DNA from: Saprospiraceae bacterium
Lineage (GTDB): Bacteria; Bacteroidota; Bacteroidia; Chitinophagales; Saprospiraceae
NCBI GenBank assembly: GCA_028284395.1
Contig: JANQRV010000415.1
Span: 59,960-123,959 of the forward strand
DNA: 64,000 bases
Reading direction: 5' to 3'
A program made the translations under genes and the position numbers. Shown here piece after piece: positions 18,118-26,824 of the stretch (its first letter is position 1; the number at the start of each line of letters is the position of its first letter). The notes under the pieces are model-generated. The model saw only the letters and a program-made list of their open reading frames with translations, had not been told where the DNA came from and did no database searches.

Positions 18118-20190
18118 ATGGGAAAAAAGCCGATTTTTACTCTTCTCTTAGTCTGCTCCTTTTTGCTATCTTCTTATGGCCAAGATACATTGAAGAATCC
18201 ATCTTTTGAGGAAATTCTTTCTCTGAAAAGAGCAGGTAACCCCCAAATTTCGCCAGATGGGAAGCATGTCGCATTTTCTGTTAGCCGAGCTGACTGGCAA
18301 AACAACCGATACGATTCTGAAATATGGTTGTCACGAGACGGCGGTCAACCTTTCCAATTGACCCGTACTGCAAAGGGCAATAGTTTTGGTCATCTTTGGT
18401 CTCCAGATGGACAATGGCTCGCTTTCCTGGCAGACCGAGGTAAAAAGAACCAGATCCATGTATTGCGATTGGCAGGAGGAGAGGCGTTAGCCGTTACTCA
18501 TGAGAAGGATGGAATCAGTCGATTTGAGTGGATGCCTGACGGCAAATCTTTCATTTTTACAAAGCAGGAACCGGAAAAAAAGAAAGAAAAGGGTAGGGAA
18601 GAAAGGTTTGGTAAATTTGCAGTGGATGATCAAGAATTTCGACGTTCTTGGCTCTATCAGATAGATTTTGACCCGGATCGATTACAACCGCAGGACTTTC
18701 CTTGTTATGAAAAAATTGACAGCTCCCTGCAGAAGTGGCCTTGTGTACATTGGCCTAAGGCAGTGGCTCTGATCGATAGTGTAGATTTTACGATCCGTCA
18801 GTTTGATGTTTCCCCGGATGGCAAAACGATTGCGATAACGCACGCGCCCAACCCATTGATCAACTCCTTTCTGGATGCCGATATTTCTCTTTTTGATATT
18901 GCTACAGGCGAGTTGAAGAAGGTCGTTGAAAATAAGAGTATGGATAGTTTTCTAGATTGGTCGCCCGACAGTAAACTCTTTCTTTATAGCACCGCTTTGA
19001 ACGATCGAATATCCAATTTTTACAAAAATAACAAACTGTACAAGTACGAAATTGCATCGGAACACTCCATGCAGTTGGGAAAGGACTTCGACGAGAATTT
19101 TCGGGATGTTACTTGGACACCAACCGGAATCTACGCATTGGCTGCTCAGCAAACGCAGGTTCACCTCTTTAAGATTGATCCTTATAGTTCTGCCGTGACA
19201 CAGGTGCTTCAAGATCCCCAACAGATTTTTGCCATCGACTTTTCGGCAGATGGTACCCATATGGCCTTAAATGCCACAAAAGGCGATGACTTAGCGGAAA
19301 TCTACACTTGCGCCATTCAAAAAGAGTTTGAACTTCAACCATTGACTCAAATCACCAGACAGATCAAGGGTTGGAAAGTAGCACAGAGTGAAGTGATCAG
19401 TTGGAAAAGCCAGGATGGTACGGCGATCGAAGGGGTTTTACATAAGCCGCTCGATTTTGATGAACGCAAAAAATACCCTTTGTTAGTTGTAATCCATGGT
19501 GGCCCCACTGGGGTTGATCGGCAGACTCCCGTGTTATCTTACGTATATCCCGTAAATCAATGGTTGAACAAAGGCGCTTTGGTATTGCGGGTCAACTATC
19601 GTGGGTCAGCTGGGTATGGTGAAGATTTCCGGTCGCTAAATGTCCGCAATCTAGGTGTTGGTGATGCCTGGGATGTTCTTTCTGGCGTGGATTATCTAGC
19701 CGGACTTGGAATGGTAGACACGACCAGAATGGGAGCCATGGGTTGGAGTCAAGGAGGTTACATTTCTGCCTTTCTTACAACCACTACAGATCGATTTAAG
19801 GCCATTTCGGTAGGTGCGGGTATATCCAACTGGATGACCTATTACGTCAATACGGACATTCACCCTTTTACCAGGCAATATTTGAAAGCTACTCCATGGG
19901 AAGATGAAAGCATATATCGCATTACTTCTCCCATGAACTATATCAATCAGGCCTCGACGCCAACTCTGATTCAACACGGAGAGTTCGATCGGCGGGTACC
20001 TATTCCCAATGCCTATGAACTATTACAAGGTCTTCGAGATCAGGAAGTTGATGCCAAATTAGTAGTCTATAAAGGATTTGGACACGGCATTTCAAAACCC
20101 AAAGAAAGACTGGCTGCAATATGGCACAATTGGCAGTGGTTTAACAAATATCTCTGGGGTGATGAAGACGTATTGGTGATGGAAAAATAA
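18118..20190 (+). CDS. S9 family serine peptidase (prolyl oligopeptidase / acylaminoacyl-peptidase type)
   Basis: A 690-residue exported peptidase. The signal peptide ends near SSYGQ. Residues about 30-420 form a beta-propeller (repeated SPDGK/SPDGQ-type turns: ISPDGKHVAF, SPDGQWLAF, SPDGKTIAI). The C-terminal alpha/beta hydrolase has the nucleophile elbow GWSQGGY with Ser544, Asp624 in HGEFDRRVP, and His656 in GFGHGIS. These enzymes cleave short peptides, often with N-terminal or proline preferences, probably in the periplasm here. The gene is monocistronic and converges on the iron-sulfur gene with 13 bp between them. Confidence 0.93.
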   Translation: MGKKPIFTLLLVCSFLLSSYGQDTLKNPSFEEILSLKRAGNPQISPDGKHVAFSVSRADWQNNRYDSEIWLSRDGGQPFQLTRTAKGNSFGHLWSPDGQWLAFLADRGKKNQIHVLRLAGGEALAVTHEKDGISRFEWMPDGKSFIFTKQEPEKKKEKGREERFGKFAVDDQEFRRSWLYQIDFDPDRLQPQDFPCYEKIDSSLQKWPCVHWPKAVALIDSVDFTIRQFDVSPDGKTIAITHAPNPLINSFLDADISLFDIATGELKKVVENKSMDSFLDWSPDSKLFLYSTALNDRISNFYKNNKLYKYEIASEHSMQLGKDFDENFRDVTWTPTGIYALAAQQTQVHLFKIDPYSSAVTQVLQDPQQIFAIDFSADGTHMALNATKGDDLAEIYTCAIQKEFELQPLTQITRQIKGWKVAQSEVISWKSQDGTAIEGVLHKPLDFDERKKYPLLVVIHGGPTGVDRQTPVLSYVYPVNQWLNKGALVLRVNYRGSAGYGEDFRSLNVRNLGVGDAWDVLSGVDYLAGLGMVDTTRMGAMGWSQGGYISAFLTTTTDRFKAISVGAGISNWMTYYVNTDIHPFTRQYLKATPWEDESIYRITSPMNYINQASTPTLIQHGEFDRRVPIPNAYELLQGLRDQEVDAKLVVYKGFGHGISKPKERLAAIWHNWQWFNKYLWGDEDVLVMEK

Positions 20191-20203
20191 CCCCATACGG
20201 TTT

Positions 20204-20635
20204 TCATCCTTCAAAATTGACCTTCTTATGCGACCCGTCGCAATAAGGTTTATTGGAAGAAGCTCCGCAGCGGCAAAATGCAGTCATTTTGTCGCTGGCC
20301 GTTTCATTCCCGTCTTTATCCTTAATAATAAGTGCACCTCGAACGAGTAGTGGTCCATTTGGAGCCATTTCGACAAGGCAATTTCCTCCTGCGTCAGAAA
20401 TGTTTTCTTCATTTCCTGCATTTGTTTGATAGGATAAAGCACCAGAAGGACATTGATCAATTTGTGCTTTGATGGTGTCCGTATCTGATCCTTTGGCATT
20501 GATCCAAGGACGATTATTTGGGTTGAAAACATTTGGAAGACCATGGAAACATTTTTCGGAGTGTATACACATTCCTGGTTTCCAGACGACGGTGATTTCA
20601 CCATTTGTATACTCCTTGACGATTTCCTTTTTCAT
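20204..20635 (-). CDS. Fusion of divergent 4Fe-4S mono-cluster domain and CDGSH iron-sulfur domain
   Basis: A 143-residue two-domain protein. Residues about 1-70 match the YjdI-type mono-cluster ferredoxin domain (CIHSEKC at 23-29 and CPSGAL near 62). Residues about 85-143 hold a CDGSH motif (FCRCGASSNKPYCDGSH), which ligates a 2Fe-2S cluster through three Cys and one His. Such fusions are recurrent in bacteria; they are assumed to transfer electrons or sense redox, with no defined partner. It lies 12 bp downstream of the TraB/GumN gene on the same strand, so cotranscription is likely. Confidence 0.9.
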   Translation of the reverse strand: MKKEIVKEYTNGEITVVWKPGMCIHSEKCFHGLPNVFNPNNRPWINAKGSDTDTIKAQIDQCPSGALSYQTNAGNEENISDAGGNCLVEMAPNGPLLVRGALIIKDKDGNETASDKMTAFCRCGASSNKPYCDGSHKKVNFEG

Positions 20636-20647
20636 ATTGCTCTCATT

Positions 20648-21571
20648 TTATTTCACTGCTGTTACTGCGTAACCAGCCTTTTTTAATAATTGAACTACGC
20701 CTTTTTCTCCTCCTAGGTGGGCAGCTCCGACACCAAAAAAACACTTTTTGTCTTTTGCGAGCTCCCCTATTTTAGGAATCCATTTTTCATTTCTTTCAAT
20801 GAGCAATAATTGTTCTTCTTGCGGGTCATCGAAGTAATCGGAAGTAAATTTGTAAATTCCCATTAAGTCTTCAGACTTATACAACTCGATCATATCTGAA
20901 TACATCTTGCGCATTGTATCTTCTTCATTCATCATTTCTACTATATCCTCAGCTTGTTTGGTGTATGGGATCCGGTCGAAAATGGAAAGTTGGTCTTCTA
21001 CGGATTCTAGACCTAGAATTTCTTTTTTCGATTCTGAAGCCATCTTTACAAACTTTCCTTCAAAGCTAGCAGGGGTGCCTTCGATGTAATTTTGGATTAA
21101 CATGGAAGAGATCATAAATGGTTTAAAGGTATTAAACATTTGCAATCCAATGCCGATGCTCTGTTTGAGTAATTCATCTAACCTTTTGTAGTCCTCTGGT
21201 GTAAACAGCTTGTCTAGCGTCTGTCCATTTTGCATAGCTGCATTTTGCATCATGGCCAATTGCATACCCGGGTCGTCCATATCCAATTCCAGCACGATCT
21301 GCTCCGATGCGTAAAAGGCTGTTTTGACTTTTTCCTTCAGATGGAAATCTTTCTGAGGGAGAATATGAAAGGTGCCAAATAGGTAAGAAGTAGCGATGCC
21401 ATTTCCTTGAACCTTGTAGAGGAGGGAATTTGCATCTTTGGCAGCGGTAGAAGTAGCATCCGGTACTTTCTTTTGTAGAATTTCGGTGACCGGTCTGTCC
21501 TGGCCGAAACTGTAATAGGTCCAGAAAAAGAAAAGAAATAAGAATGGTAGAACCGATGCTTTGTTCATCAT
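20648..21571 (-). CDS. TraB/GumN family exported protein
   Basis: A 307-residue protein with an N-terminal hydrophobic signal (about residues 1-23, ending YSFGQ) and the TraB/GumN motifs: YLFGTFHILP near residue 65 (GTxH), LELDM about residue 95, and GVGAAHLGGEKG near the C-terminus (GxxHLxG). The family is related to the Tiki metal-dependent proteases, so a periplasmic or lipid-associated peptidase role is possible but unproven. ATG codons at 21571 and 21568 are equivalent candidates. It is the upstream gene of the iron-sulfur fusion and is separated from pdxH by 37 bp on the same strand. Confidence 0.88.
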   Translation of the reverse strand: MMNKASVLPFLFLFFFWTYYSFGQDRPVTEILQKKVPDATSTAAKDANSLLYKVQGNGIATSYLFGTFHILPQKDFHLKEKVKTAFYASEQIVLELDMDDPGMQLAMMQNAAMQNGQTLDKLFTPEDYKRLDELLKQSIGIGLQMFNTFKPFMISSMLIQNYIEGTPASFEGKFVKMASESKKEILGLESVEDQLSIFDRIPYTKQAEDIVEMMNEEDTMRKMYSDMIELYKSEDLMGIYKFTSDYFDDPQEEQLLLIERNEKWIPKIGELAKDKKCFFGVGAAHLGGEKGVVQLLKKAGYAVTAVK

Positions 21572-21608
21572 GATTTCTTATGAGTTTGAGAAGGGGCCGT
21601 TCTATTAA

Positions 21609-22256
21609 TCATGGAGCAAGACGATCTATTACCCATTGACCGGCATGGTCCAATTGATAGCGGAATCGGTCGTGCAAACGGCTTGGTCGCCCTTGCCAGA
21701 ATTCGAATGATCTGGGAATGACTATGTAACCGCCCCAATTAGCTGGTTTGGGTAGTATTTCCTTTTCTTTAAAACGTGCCTCTACGTTAGCGTAGTTATC
21801 GAGCAAGACCTGACGGGATTCGATGACCTGACTTTGAGGAGAGGTCCAAGCACCAATTTGACTCTTCCTAGGGCGACTCTGAAAGTACTTAATGGCTTGC
21901 GCATCGCTGGTCTTTTGCGCAATGCCGTGGACTCGAACCTGACGGTGAATTTCCTTCCAAAGAAAAGTCAAGGACACTTTCTTATTGAGAGCTATTTCCC
22001 TGCCCTTGCCACTTTCGTAATTCGTGTAGAAAACGAATCCGTCTTTACTAAAACCTTTTAACAGAACAACCCGTCCGGTAGGATATCCCTCAAGATCAAT
22101 TGTGGAAAGGACCATAGCATTGGGTTCATCTACTTGTGCGCTACTTGCCTCTTCAAACCACGTTTCGAATTGTTGGAAAGGGTCGGCTTTTAAGTCCGAT
22201 CGTTTGAGCTCCATAAGAGCGTATTCTTGGCGGAGGTGTTCAATATTTAGGGCCAT
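21609..22256 (-). CDS. pdxH: Pyridoxamine 5'-phosphate oxidase
   Basis: A 215-residue FMN enzyme that oxidises pyridoxine or pyridoxamine 5'-phosphate to pyridoxal phosphate in the cytosol. Recognisable segments are GRVVLLKGFSKDGFVFYTNY (FMN and substrate loop), SRPRKSQIGAW, and the C-terminal GGYIVIPRSFEFWQGRPSRLHDR-type block with RLHDR before the final RLAP. The length is standard. It is the first gene of a minus-strand run pdxH, TraB/GumN, iron-sulfur protein; a promoter candidate lies 42-72 bp upstream. Confidence 0.95.
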   Translation of the reverse strand: MALNIEHLRQEYALMELKRSDLKADPFQQFETWFEEASSAQVDEPNAMVLSTIDLEGYPTGRVVLLKGFSKDGFVFYTNYESGKGREIALNKKVSLTFLWKEIHRQVRVHGIAQKTSDAQAIKYFQSRPRKSQIGAWTSPQSQVIESRQVLLDNYANVEARFKEKEILPKPANWGGYIVIPRSFEFWQGRPSRLHDRFRYQLDHAGQWVIDRLAP

Positions 22257-22297
22257 CTTGCTTGTATTTTATTGGATTGTAGTATTATGTTATATTG

Positions 22298-22328
22298 CAA
22301 AAATGCGATGTCCGATCGGTATTTGCAA
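22298..22328 (-). promoter_or_regulatory. Candidate promoter for pdxH
   Basis: Read on the minus strand: TTG (22328-22326), 20 bases, then CATTTTTG (22305-22298), one base from TAnnTTTG. The distance to the pdxH start is 41 bp. Confidence 0.4.
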
Positions 22329-22338
22329 TGTTATCAAA

Positions 22339-22370
22339 CAAAAAAACCCTGTCAATTTAACTTGACAGGG
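22339..22370 (-). terminator. Minus-strand terminator, unit 2 of a pair
   Basis: CCCTGTCAA (22347-22355) and TTGACAGGG (22362-22370) form a perfect 9-bp stem. On the minus strand it is followed by seven T. It ends a minus-strand transcript that must start upstream of it, where no protein gene is found. See the matching unit at 22576-22601. Confidence 0.7.
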
Positions 22371-22375
22371 ACAAT

Positions 22376-22404
22376 ACATAAAACAAACACTATGAACAAC
22401 ACTA
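22376..22404. repeat. Conserved flank of hairpin unit 2
   Basis: On the + strand, ATAAAACAAACACT then ATGAACAACACT follows the hairpin. The same block recurs beside the second hairpin at 22605-22635 (AATAAAAACAAAAACT then ATGAACAAACACT). Read on the minus strand, both hairpins are preceded by AGTGTT(T)GTTCATAGT. Read on the + strand, both give a short ATGAAC-starting reading frame (17 and 10 codons). Confidence 0.5.
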
Positions 22405-22504
22405 AGTTCTTTGCGTTCCACAGAGCGTGTACATCTTGCTCTTGAACGTCTGTATATCTTTAATTGATTTTTCTCTCAATGGTATGATTATCGGCCGAAT
22501 CACT

Positions 22505-22556
22505 ATTACCAATCTGGATCTCCGGTGATGGAGAGGGGGGAGGACATATTGGTAAT
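22505..22556. ncRNA. Candidate structured RNA segment between the two hairpin units
   Basis: ATTACCAAT (22505-22513) and ATTGGTAAT (22548-22556) form a perfect 9-bp outer stem. Inside, TCTCC and GGAGA form a second stem. Together with the downstream minus-strand terminator at 22339-22370 this is consistent with a minus-strand small RNA of roughly 200 bases. No family recognised; strand and ends are inferred. Confidence 0.3.
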
Positions 22557-22575
22557 CAAAGTCAAACTGAGTGAG

Positions 22576-22601
22576 AAAAAAGCCCCCGACTATGCCGGGG
22601 G
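22576..22601 (-). terminator. Minus-strand terminator, unit 1 of a pair
   Basis: CCCCCG (22583-22588) and CGGGGG (22596-22601) pair around ACTATGC; on the minus strand a run of six T follows (22576-22581 region). It is 230 bp upstream of unit 2 and shares its flanking block. Confidence 0.65.
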
Positions 22602-23246
22602 GGGAAAATAAAAACAAAAACTATGAACAAACACTCACCCAATAAGGTATCTTAAATATAGAATTTACAAAGTATGTGAATGGCAGACTATCCGCAATAT
22701 ATGTTCTTGCAATTTAAAATCTATTTGGCAAATAACAAAAGTTATCGTAGACTTTAATTTGAATTACATCATTTCAAAATAGCCAATGGCGATAAATATG
22801 GATATTATCAGAAAACAAGTGATTGGAATTCTCTCTCAAAAGCGTTACATTCTATAAGATGAATGTAATCGGAGACAATAGTGAAATTTTATGTCGTTTT
22901 CTTAACGTGACAATACAAATGAACGGATTATTTGATTTATAATTTTTCTTGATCAAGGTAAATTGTGACATTCAAAAACAAGAAGGCCTTCTCCCGATGC
23001 CATTGGATGGAATCACTGTCTAACCATTAAATTTGCCGTTTCCTTGATTTTTTAGACCAGATAAGGATGGAAATTCTCCAGATAGTCAATGTGTGGTGAA
23101 GAAAAGTCTCTACTAATGCCGGGTCTGAAGACAATTTGTTATCATTTGTGTAACAGAACTCCAAAGCCGTAAATCAAAGATTTCTGCATTACTTTTATTA
23201 TAACGATAGAAAAAAAATAAAATTTTGTAGCTGGGATCAATAGCCT
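22602..23246. other. Gene-free stretch upstream of the efflux operon terminator
   Basis: About 640 bases, AT-rich. Seen: the repeat block at 22605-22635, an 8-bp hairpin TTACATTC/GAATGTAA at 22845-22868, and the palindromes CTTGATCAAG (near 22948) and AGAAGGCCTTCT (22981-22992). The longest plausible reading frame is 24 codons (22786-22857), without a convincing start region. I cannot assign a function. Confidence 0.4.
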
Positions 23247-23284
23247 AAAACGGCCATTCTGAAAAATTCCAGAATGGCCGTTTT
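23247..23284. terminator. Strong bidirectional terminator at the end of the RND operon
   Basis: A perfect 15-bp stem (23247-23261 with 23270-23284; core CGGCCATTCTG) and an 8-base loop. The outer A/T pairs give a T-run on either strand. It lies 34 bp past the RND permease stop codon on the minus strand. Confidence 0.85.
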
Positions 23285-23317
23285 GTACAAAAACAGGTTG
23301 TTTTTGACAAGGTTGTG

Positions 23318-26300
23318 CTACGACGTGGTATGGACAGCTGCCTGTTTTGAGAAGGTTTTGGCCAACCAGGCCTTTAAATGATAGGCTAACCAATACATGA
23401 CCGGTACTACGATCAGCGTGAGGAAGGTGGCAAAGATAAGACCATAAATCACCGTCCATGCCATTGGGCCCCACATAGCTGTGTTATCGCCACCAATGAA
23501 TATCTGTGGGTCGAGTCTGCTTATCAGAGAGAAGAAATTAAAATTAAATCCAATCGCAAGTGGAATTAATCCCAATACTGTCGTAAGAGCGGTCAGCAAA
23601 ACGGGTCTTAGACGAGTTGCCCCGCCGGTTACAATACATTCCCTGATGTCTTCTCTACTCAATTGCAACATATTTGATAGACCTAAGCTCTCTCTTTTTC
23701 GCTGAACCAATAAATCGATATAATCAATCAGTACAATGGCATTATTGACCACCACTCCCGCTAGTGAAATGATGCCAACTCCCGTAAAAATGACCGAGAT
23801 TGGCATGCCTGTAAATGAATACCCCAGAAAGACTCCAATGGTACTGAAAAGCACAGACAGAATAATAATGAAAGGGGAGTAGATTGAATTAAATTGGGCT
23901 ACTATAATGATGAATATCAGGAATATGGATACGAGGAAAGCTGTTTGCAAGAAGCTCATATCCTCCTGTTGTTGTTGCTGCTCTCCCGTAAATTCGTAGG
24001 TGACGCCGTCAGGAAAATCATAATTGGCCATGAGGTCCTCTATTTCCAAATTGATTTCGTTAGCGTTGTAGCCTTCAAGTACGTTGCTGTAGACCGTGAT
24101 GACCCGTTCTAGGTCCTTTCTTTTCACTGCGCCATATGAAGAAGTAAATCGGATATCAGCCACCGAGGAGATGGGTACTTGAGCTAGCTGGCCATTGGCC
24201 GGATTTCTGAAAGTGATCTTCTGGTTCAAAAGCTTGTCGACGTCATTGCGGTAGGATTTATCCAGTCTTACCATAATGGGATATTCTTCTTCCCCTTCCT
24301 TGAACTTACTGGCCTCCCGTCCATAGACTGCCGTTCGGATCGTATTAGCAATAGAGTACGTAGAAATTTCATACCTCCGAGCAGCTTCTCGATCAATATT
24401 GATAATTAGTTCGGGCTTCGCTAGATTGATGTCGGCTTGTAATTCTTCAATTCCAGGAATGTTTTGACTGTTGATGTAAGCTATGACCTCCCCGGAAAGG
24501 ATGGCCAACTCATCCATGTCTTCCCCCTGGAGCTCCAAATTAATTGGCTTTCCGGTAGGTGGGCCATCCGCGTTCTTGTCTACTGAGATCGTCACCCCAG
24601 GAATACCTTGAACGGCGTTTCGGATATCCTCCATTGCATCCCAGGTTGAAATTCCATTGCGTTCATTAGATGGAATAAATGAGACCGTCAGACGAGCCTT
24701 ATTGGGTGTAATACCCGGTTCGGGAGGTGTATTCGGATCTGATGTGTTTTCGCCGATCTGCGATAGGACCGCCTCGACAATTTCTGAATAAGGTTCGACT
24801 GCCTCGATCACTTTGACTTCGAGTTCACGCATTAATTCACTAGTAGCCTCGATGTCCTTTCCAATGGGTAGTTCTACAAAGGCGTTGATGTAAAAGGGTT
24901 CGACTGCCGGAAAGAACACGACCTTCGGCATGAAGACGGTAAAAAGGGTAATCGAGAAAAAAAGCAAACCAAAGGTGCCTAGAAAGAATGCTGTCGAATA
25001 TTTTAATGCAAAACGAATGAACCGATTGTAACCACTTTCCAATACTGGCAGCACTCGGTTTTGAAAGTAAAAAGACGCGGGGCGGAAAAAGAAGTGATTC
25101 AGTAGTGATATAATGACCGCAATTCCCAGGAGGTTACGTGCCCACTGAAGGTCGGCATTATAGCCAATGGATTCCTGTACACTCTTTAAATTCAGAATAT
25201 GAAAGGCAATGGCAGCCAAGAACATTATCAGTACACCGATCAATACGTTTGTCGTCTTTCGTCTTTGCAGACTTTTATCCTCCTCTTTCTTGTCGATTGT
25301 CATAAATCGCGAAGTAAATACCGTATTGATTACCAATGCTACAAAAAGGGAAGACGACAATACTATAATCAAAGTAATTGGCAAATACTTCATAAATTCT
25401 CCCATGATGCCCGGCCAAAATGCAAGGGCAACAAAAGCCGCTAATGTAGTAGCTGTTGAAGCAATGATGGGAAGGGCTACTTCGCCTGCTCCATATTTGG
25501 CAGCATCACGACCCGAGTAATTATTTTGTCTGAAGCGGTATATGTTTTCAACAACTACAATTGCATTGTCTACCAATAGTCCCAAAGCAAGGATTAAGGC
25601 AAACAATACTACGATGTTCATGGTTACACCCGAGATCGACAAAAACATGATGCCGGTCAGCATTGAAAGTGGAATGGCAAGACCAACGAAAAGTGCATTT
25701 TTGATACCAAGGAAGAACAGTAAGACCAATACAACTAGGATGACCCCGGATATGATGCTGTTTTCCAAGTTACTTACCTCCGCACGGGTGATCACTGACT
25801 GGTCGTTGAATAGACTTACCTTGAGATCTTTCGGAAGCGATTCTCGCGCTTCATCCAGGATCACTTTGATCTTGTCCGAAGCATCCAGCAGATTCTCGCC
25901 TTTCCTTTTGATGACGTCTAATGAGATTACCGGAAGTGCATCAGCTCTTGCGATACTGGTCTGATCTTTATAACCATAGGTGACTGTTGCAATTTCCTTG
26001 AGGTAAATTGGGCGCTGGTTTTCACTCTTGACGATCATATTTTCCAGTTCCTCCATGCTCTCAAATTCCCCTTTAACCCGGATGGCCCTCCTAAAATCAT
26101 TGTTGATCATTTCCCCAGCTGACATTGTTAAGTTTTCGGAAGAAATGGCGTTGACAACATCGTCGAAACTTACCAATACCGCTTCCATCTTCAGGAGGTC
26201 GATGTCAACCTGGATTTCCCGCTCCATAATGCCCTTCAATTCTACTTCCGATATCTCGTCCAGGTTTTCAATCTTTTCTTCCAAGTATTCAGAATAATTG

Positions 26301-26794
26301 CGTAATTCGTCAATAGAATAATCTCCAGAAACATTGACCGTAACAATGGGGAATTCAGAGAAATTGACTTCGAGAACAGTCGGATCCTGATCCAGGTCAT
26401 TGGGTAGTTCACTCTTGGCCAGGTCAACGGCATCCTTGACTCGGCGTACTGCGATGTCCAAATCTTCGTTGGCTTCAAATTCTACGGTGATCACAGAGTA
26501 ATCCTGGATGGAAGTTGAACGTATGTTTTTAACTCCTTCCGCCGATTGAAGCTCCCGTTCGATGGGTCTAGTAACTAAACTTTCGATGTCTTCTGCGGAG
26601 TTGCCAAAATAAGGTGTATTGATATAGACCGTAGGCCAATTGGCTTCCGGAAATTGCTCCTTGGGCATGCTTTGATAAGACTGAATGCCAAAGAGAAAAA
26701 TCATAAATGTGAGGATAAAGACACTGGTTGCATTGTCTACGGCCAGAGTGGATAAACCAAATTGCCTCAGTTTCTTACTATTTTCTATGGACAT
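23318..26794 (-). CDS. RND efflux pump inner-membrane permease
   Basis: A 1,158-residue resistance-nodulation-division transporter, the proton-driven pump of a tripartite efflux complex. The N-terminal helix, the two periplasmic loops, and the TM4 motif LGLLVDNAIVVVENI are visible; the usual HAE pair Asp-Asp is Asp-Asn here, which is common in this branch. The second half repeats the plan (GVVVNNAIVLIDYID). The protein is about 100 residues longer than AcrB. The extra part, around residues 498-570, holds two additional hydrophobic helices (VLIGVLIMFLAAIAFHIL and LLGIAVIISLLNHFFF) between the two repeats. It is the last gene of an operon TetR-TolC-adaptor-permease, closed by a strong terminator. 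Substrates unknown. Confidence 0.94.
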   Translation of the reverse strand: MSIENSKKLRQFGLSTLAVDNATSVFILTFMIFLFGIQSYQSMPKEQFPEANWPTVYINTPYFGNSAEDIESLVTRPIERELQSAEGVKNIRSTSIQDYSVITVEFEANEDLDIAVRRVKDAVDLAKSELPNDLDQDPTVLEVNFSEFPIVTVNVSGDYSIDELRNYSEYLEEKIENLDEISEVELKGIMEREIQVDIDLLKMEAVLVSFDDVVNAISSENLTMSAGEMINNDFRRAIRVKGEFESMEELENMIVKSENQRPIYLKEIATVTYGYKDQTSIARADALPVISLDVIKRKGENLLDASDKIKVILDEARESLPKDLKVSLFNDQSVITRAEVSNLENSIISGVILVVLVLLFFLGIKNALFVGLAIPLSMLTGIMFLSISGVTMNIVVLFALILALGLLVDNAIVVVENIYRFRQNNYSGRDAAKYGAGEVALPIIASTATTLAAFVALAFWPGIMGEFMKYLPITLIIVLSSSLFVALVINTVFTSRFMTIDKKEEDKSLQRRKTTNVLIGVLIMFLAAIAFHILNLKSVQESIGYNADLQWARNLLGIAVIISLLNHFFFRPASFYFQNRVLPVLESGYNRFIRFALKYSTAFFLGTFGLLFFSITLFTVFMPKVVFFPAVEPFYINAFVELPIGKDIEATSELMRELEVKVIEAVEPYSEIVEAVLSQIGENTSDPNTPPEPGITPNKARLTVSFIPSNERNGISTWDAMEDIRNAVQGIPGVTISVDKNADGPPTGKPINLELQGEDMDELAILSGEVIAYINSQNIPGIEELQADINLAKPELIINIDREAARRYEISTYSIANTIRTAVYGREASKFKEGEEEYPIMVRLDKSYRNDVDKLLNQKITFRNPANGQLAQVPISSVADIRFTSSYGAVKRKDLERVITVYSNVLEGYNANEINLEIEDLMANYDFPDGVTYEFTGEQQQQQEDMSFLQTAFLVSIFLIFIIIVAQFNSIYSPFIIILSVLFSTIGVFLGYSFTGMPISVIFTGVGIISLAGVVVNNAIVLIDYIDLLVQRKRESLGLSNMLQLSREDIRECIVTGGATRLRPVLLTALTTVLGLIPLAIGFNFNFFSLISRLDPQIFIGGDNTAMWGPMAWTVIYGLIFATFLTLIVVPVMYWLAYHLKAWLAKTFSKQAAVHTTS

Positions 26795-26824
26795 ATTCCT
26801 TAATGTTATAAGATCCGAAAATGC

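Noticed and set aside
22402..22617. 71-codon minus-strand frame in the gene-free region
   Set aside because: It runs through one of the terminator hairpins and the nested stem region; composition is not protein-like.
22786..22857. 24-codon + strand frame
   Set aside because: Short, no ribosome binding site and no good promoter; cannot be distinguished from chance.
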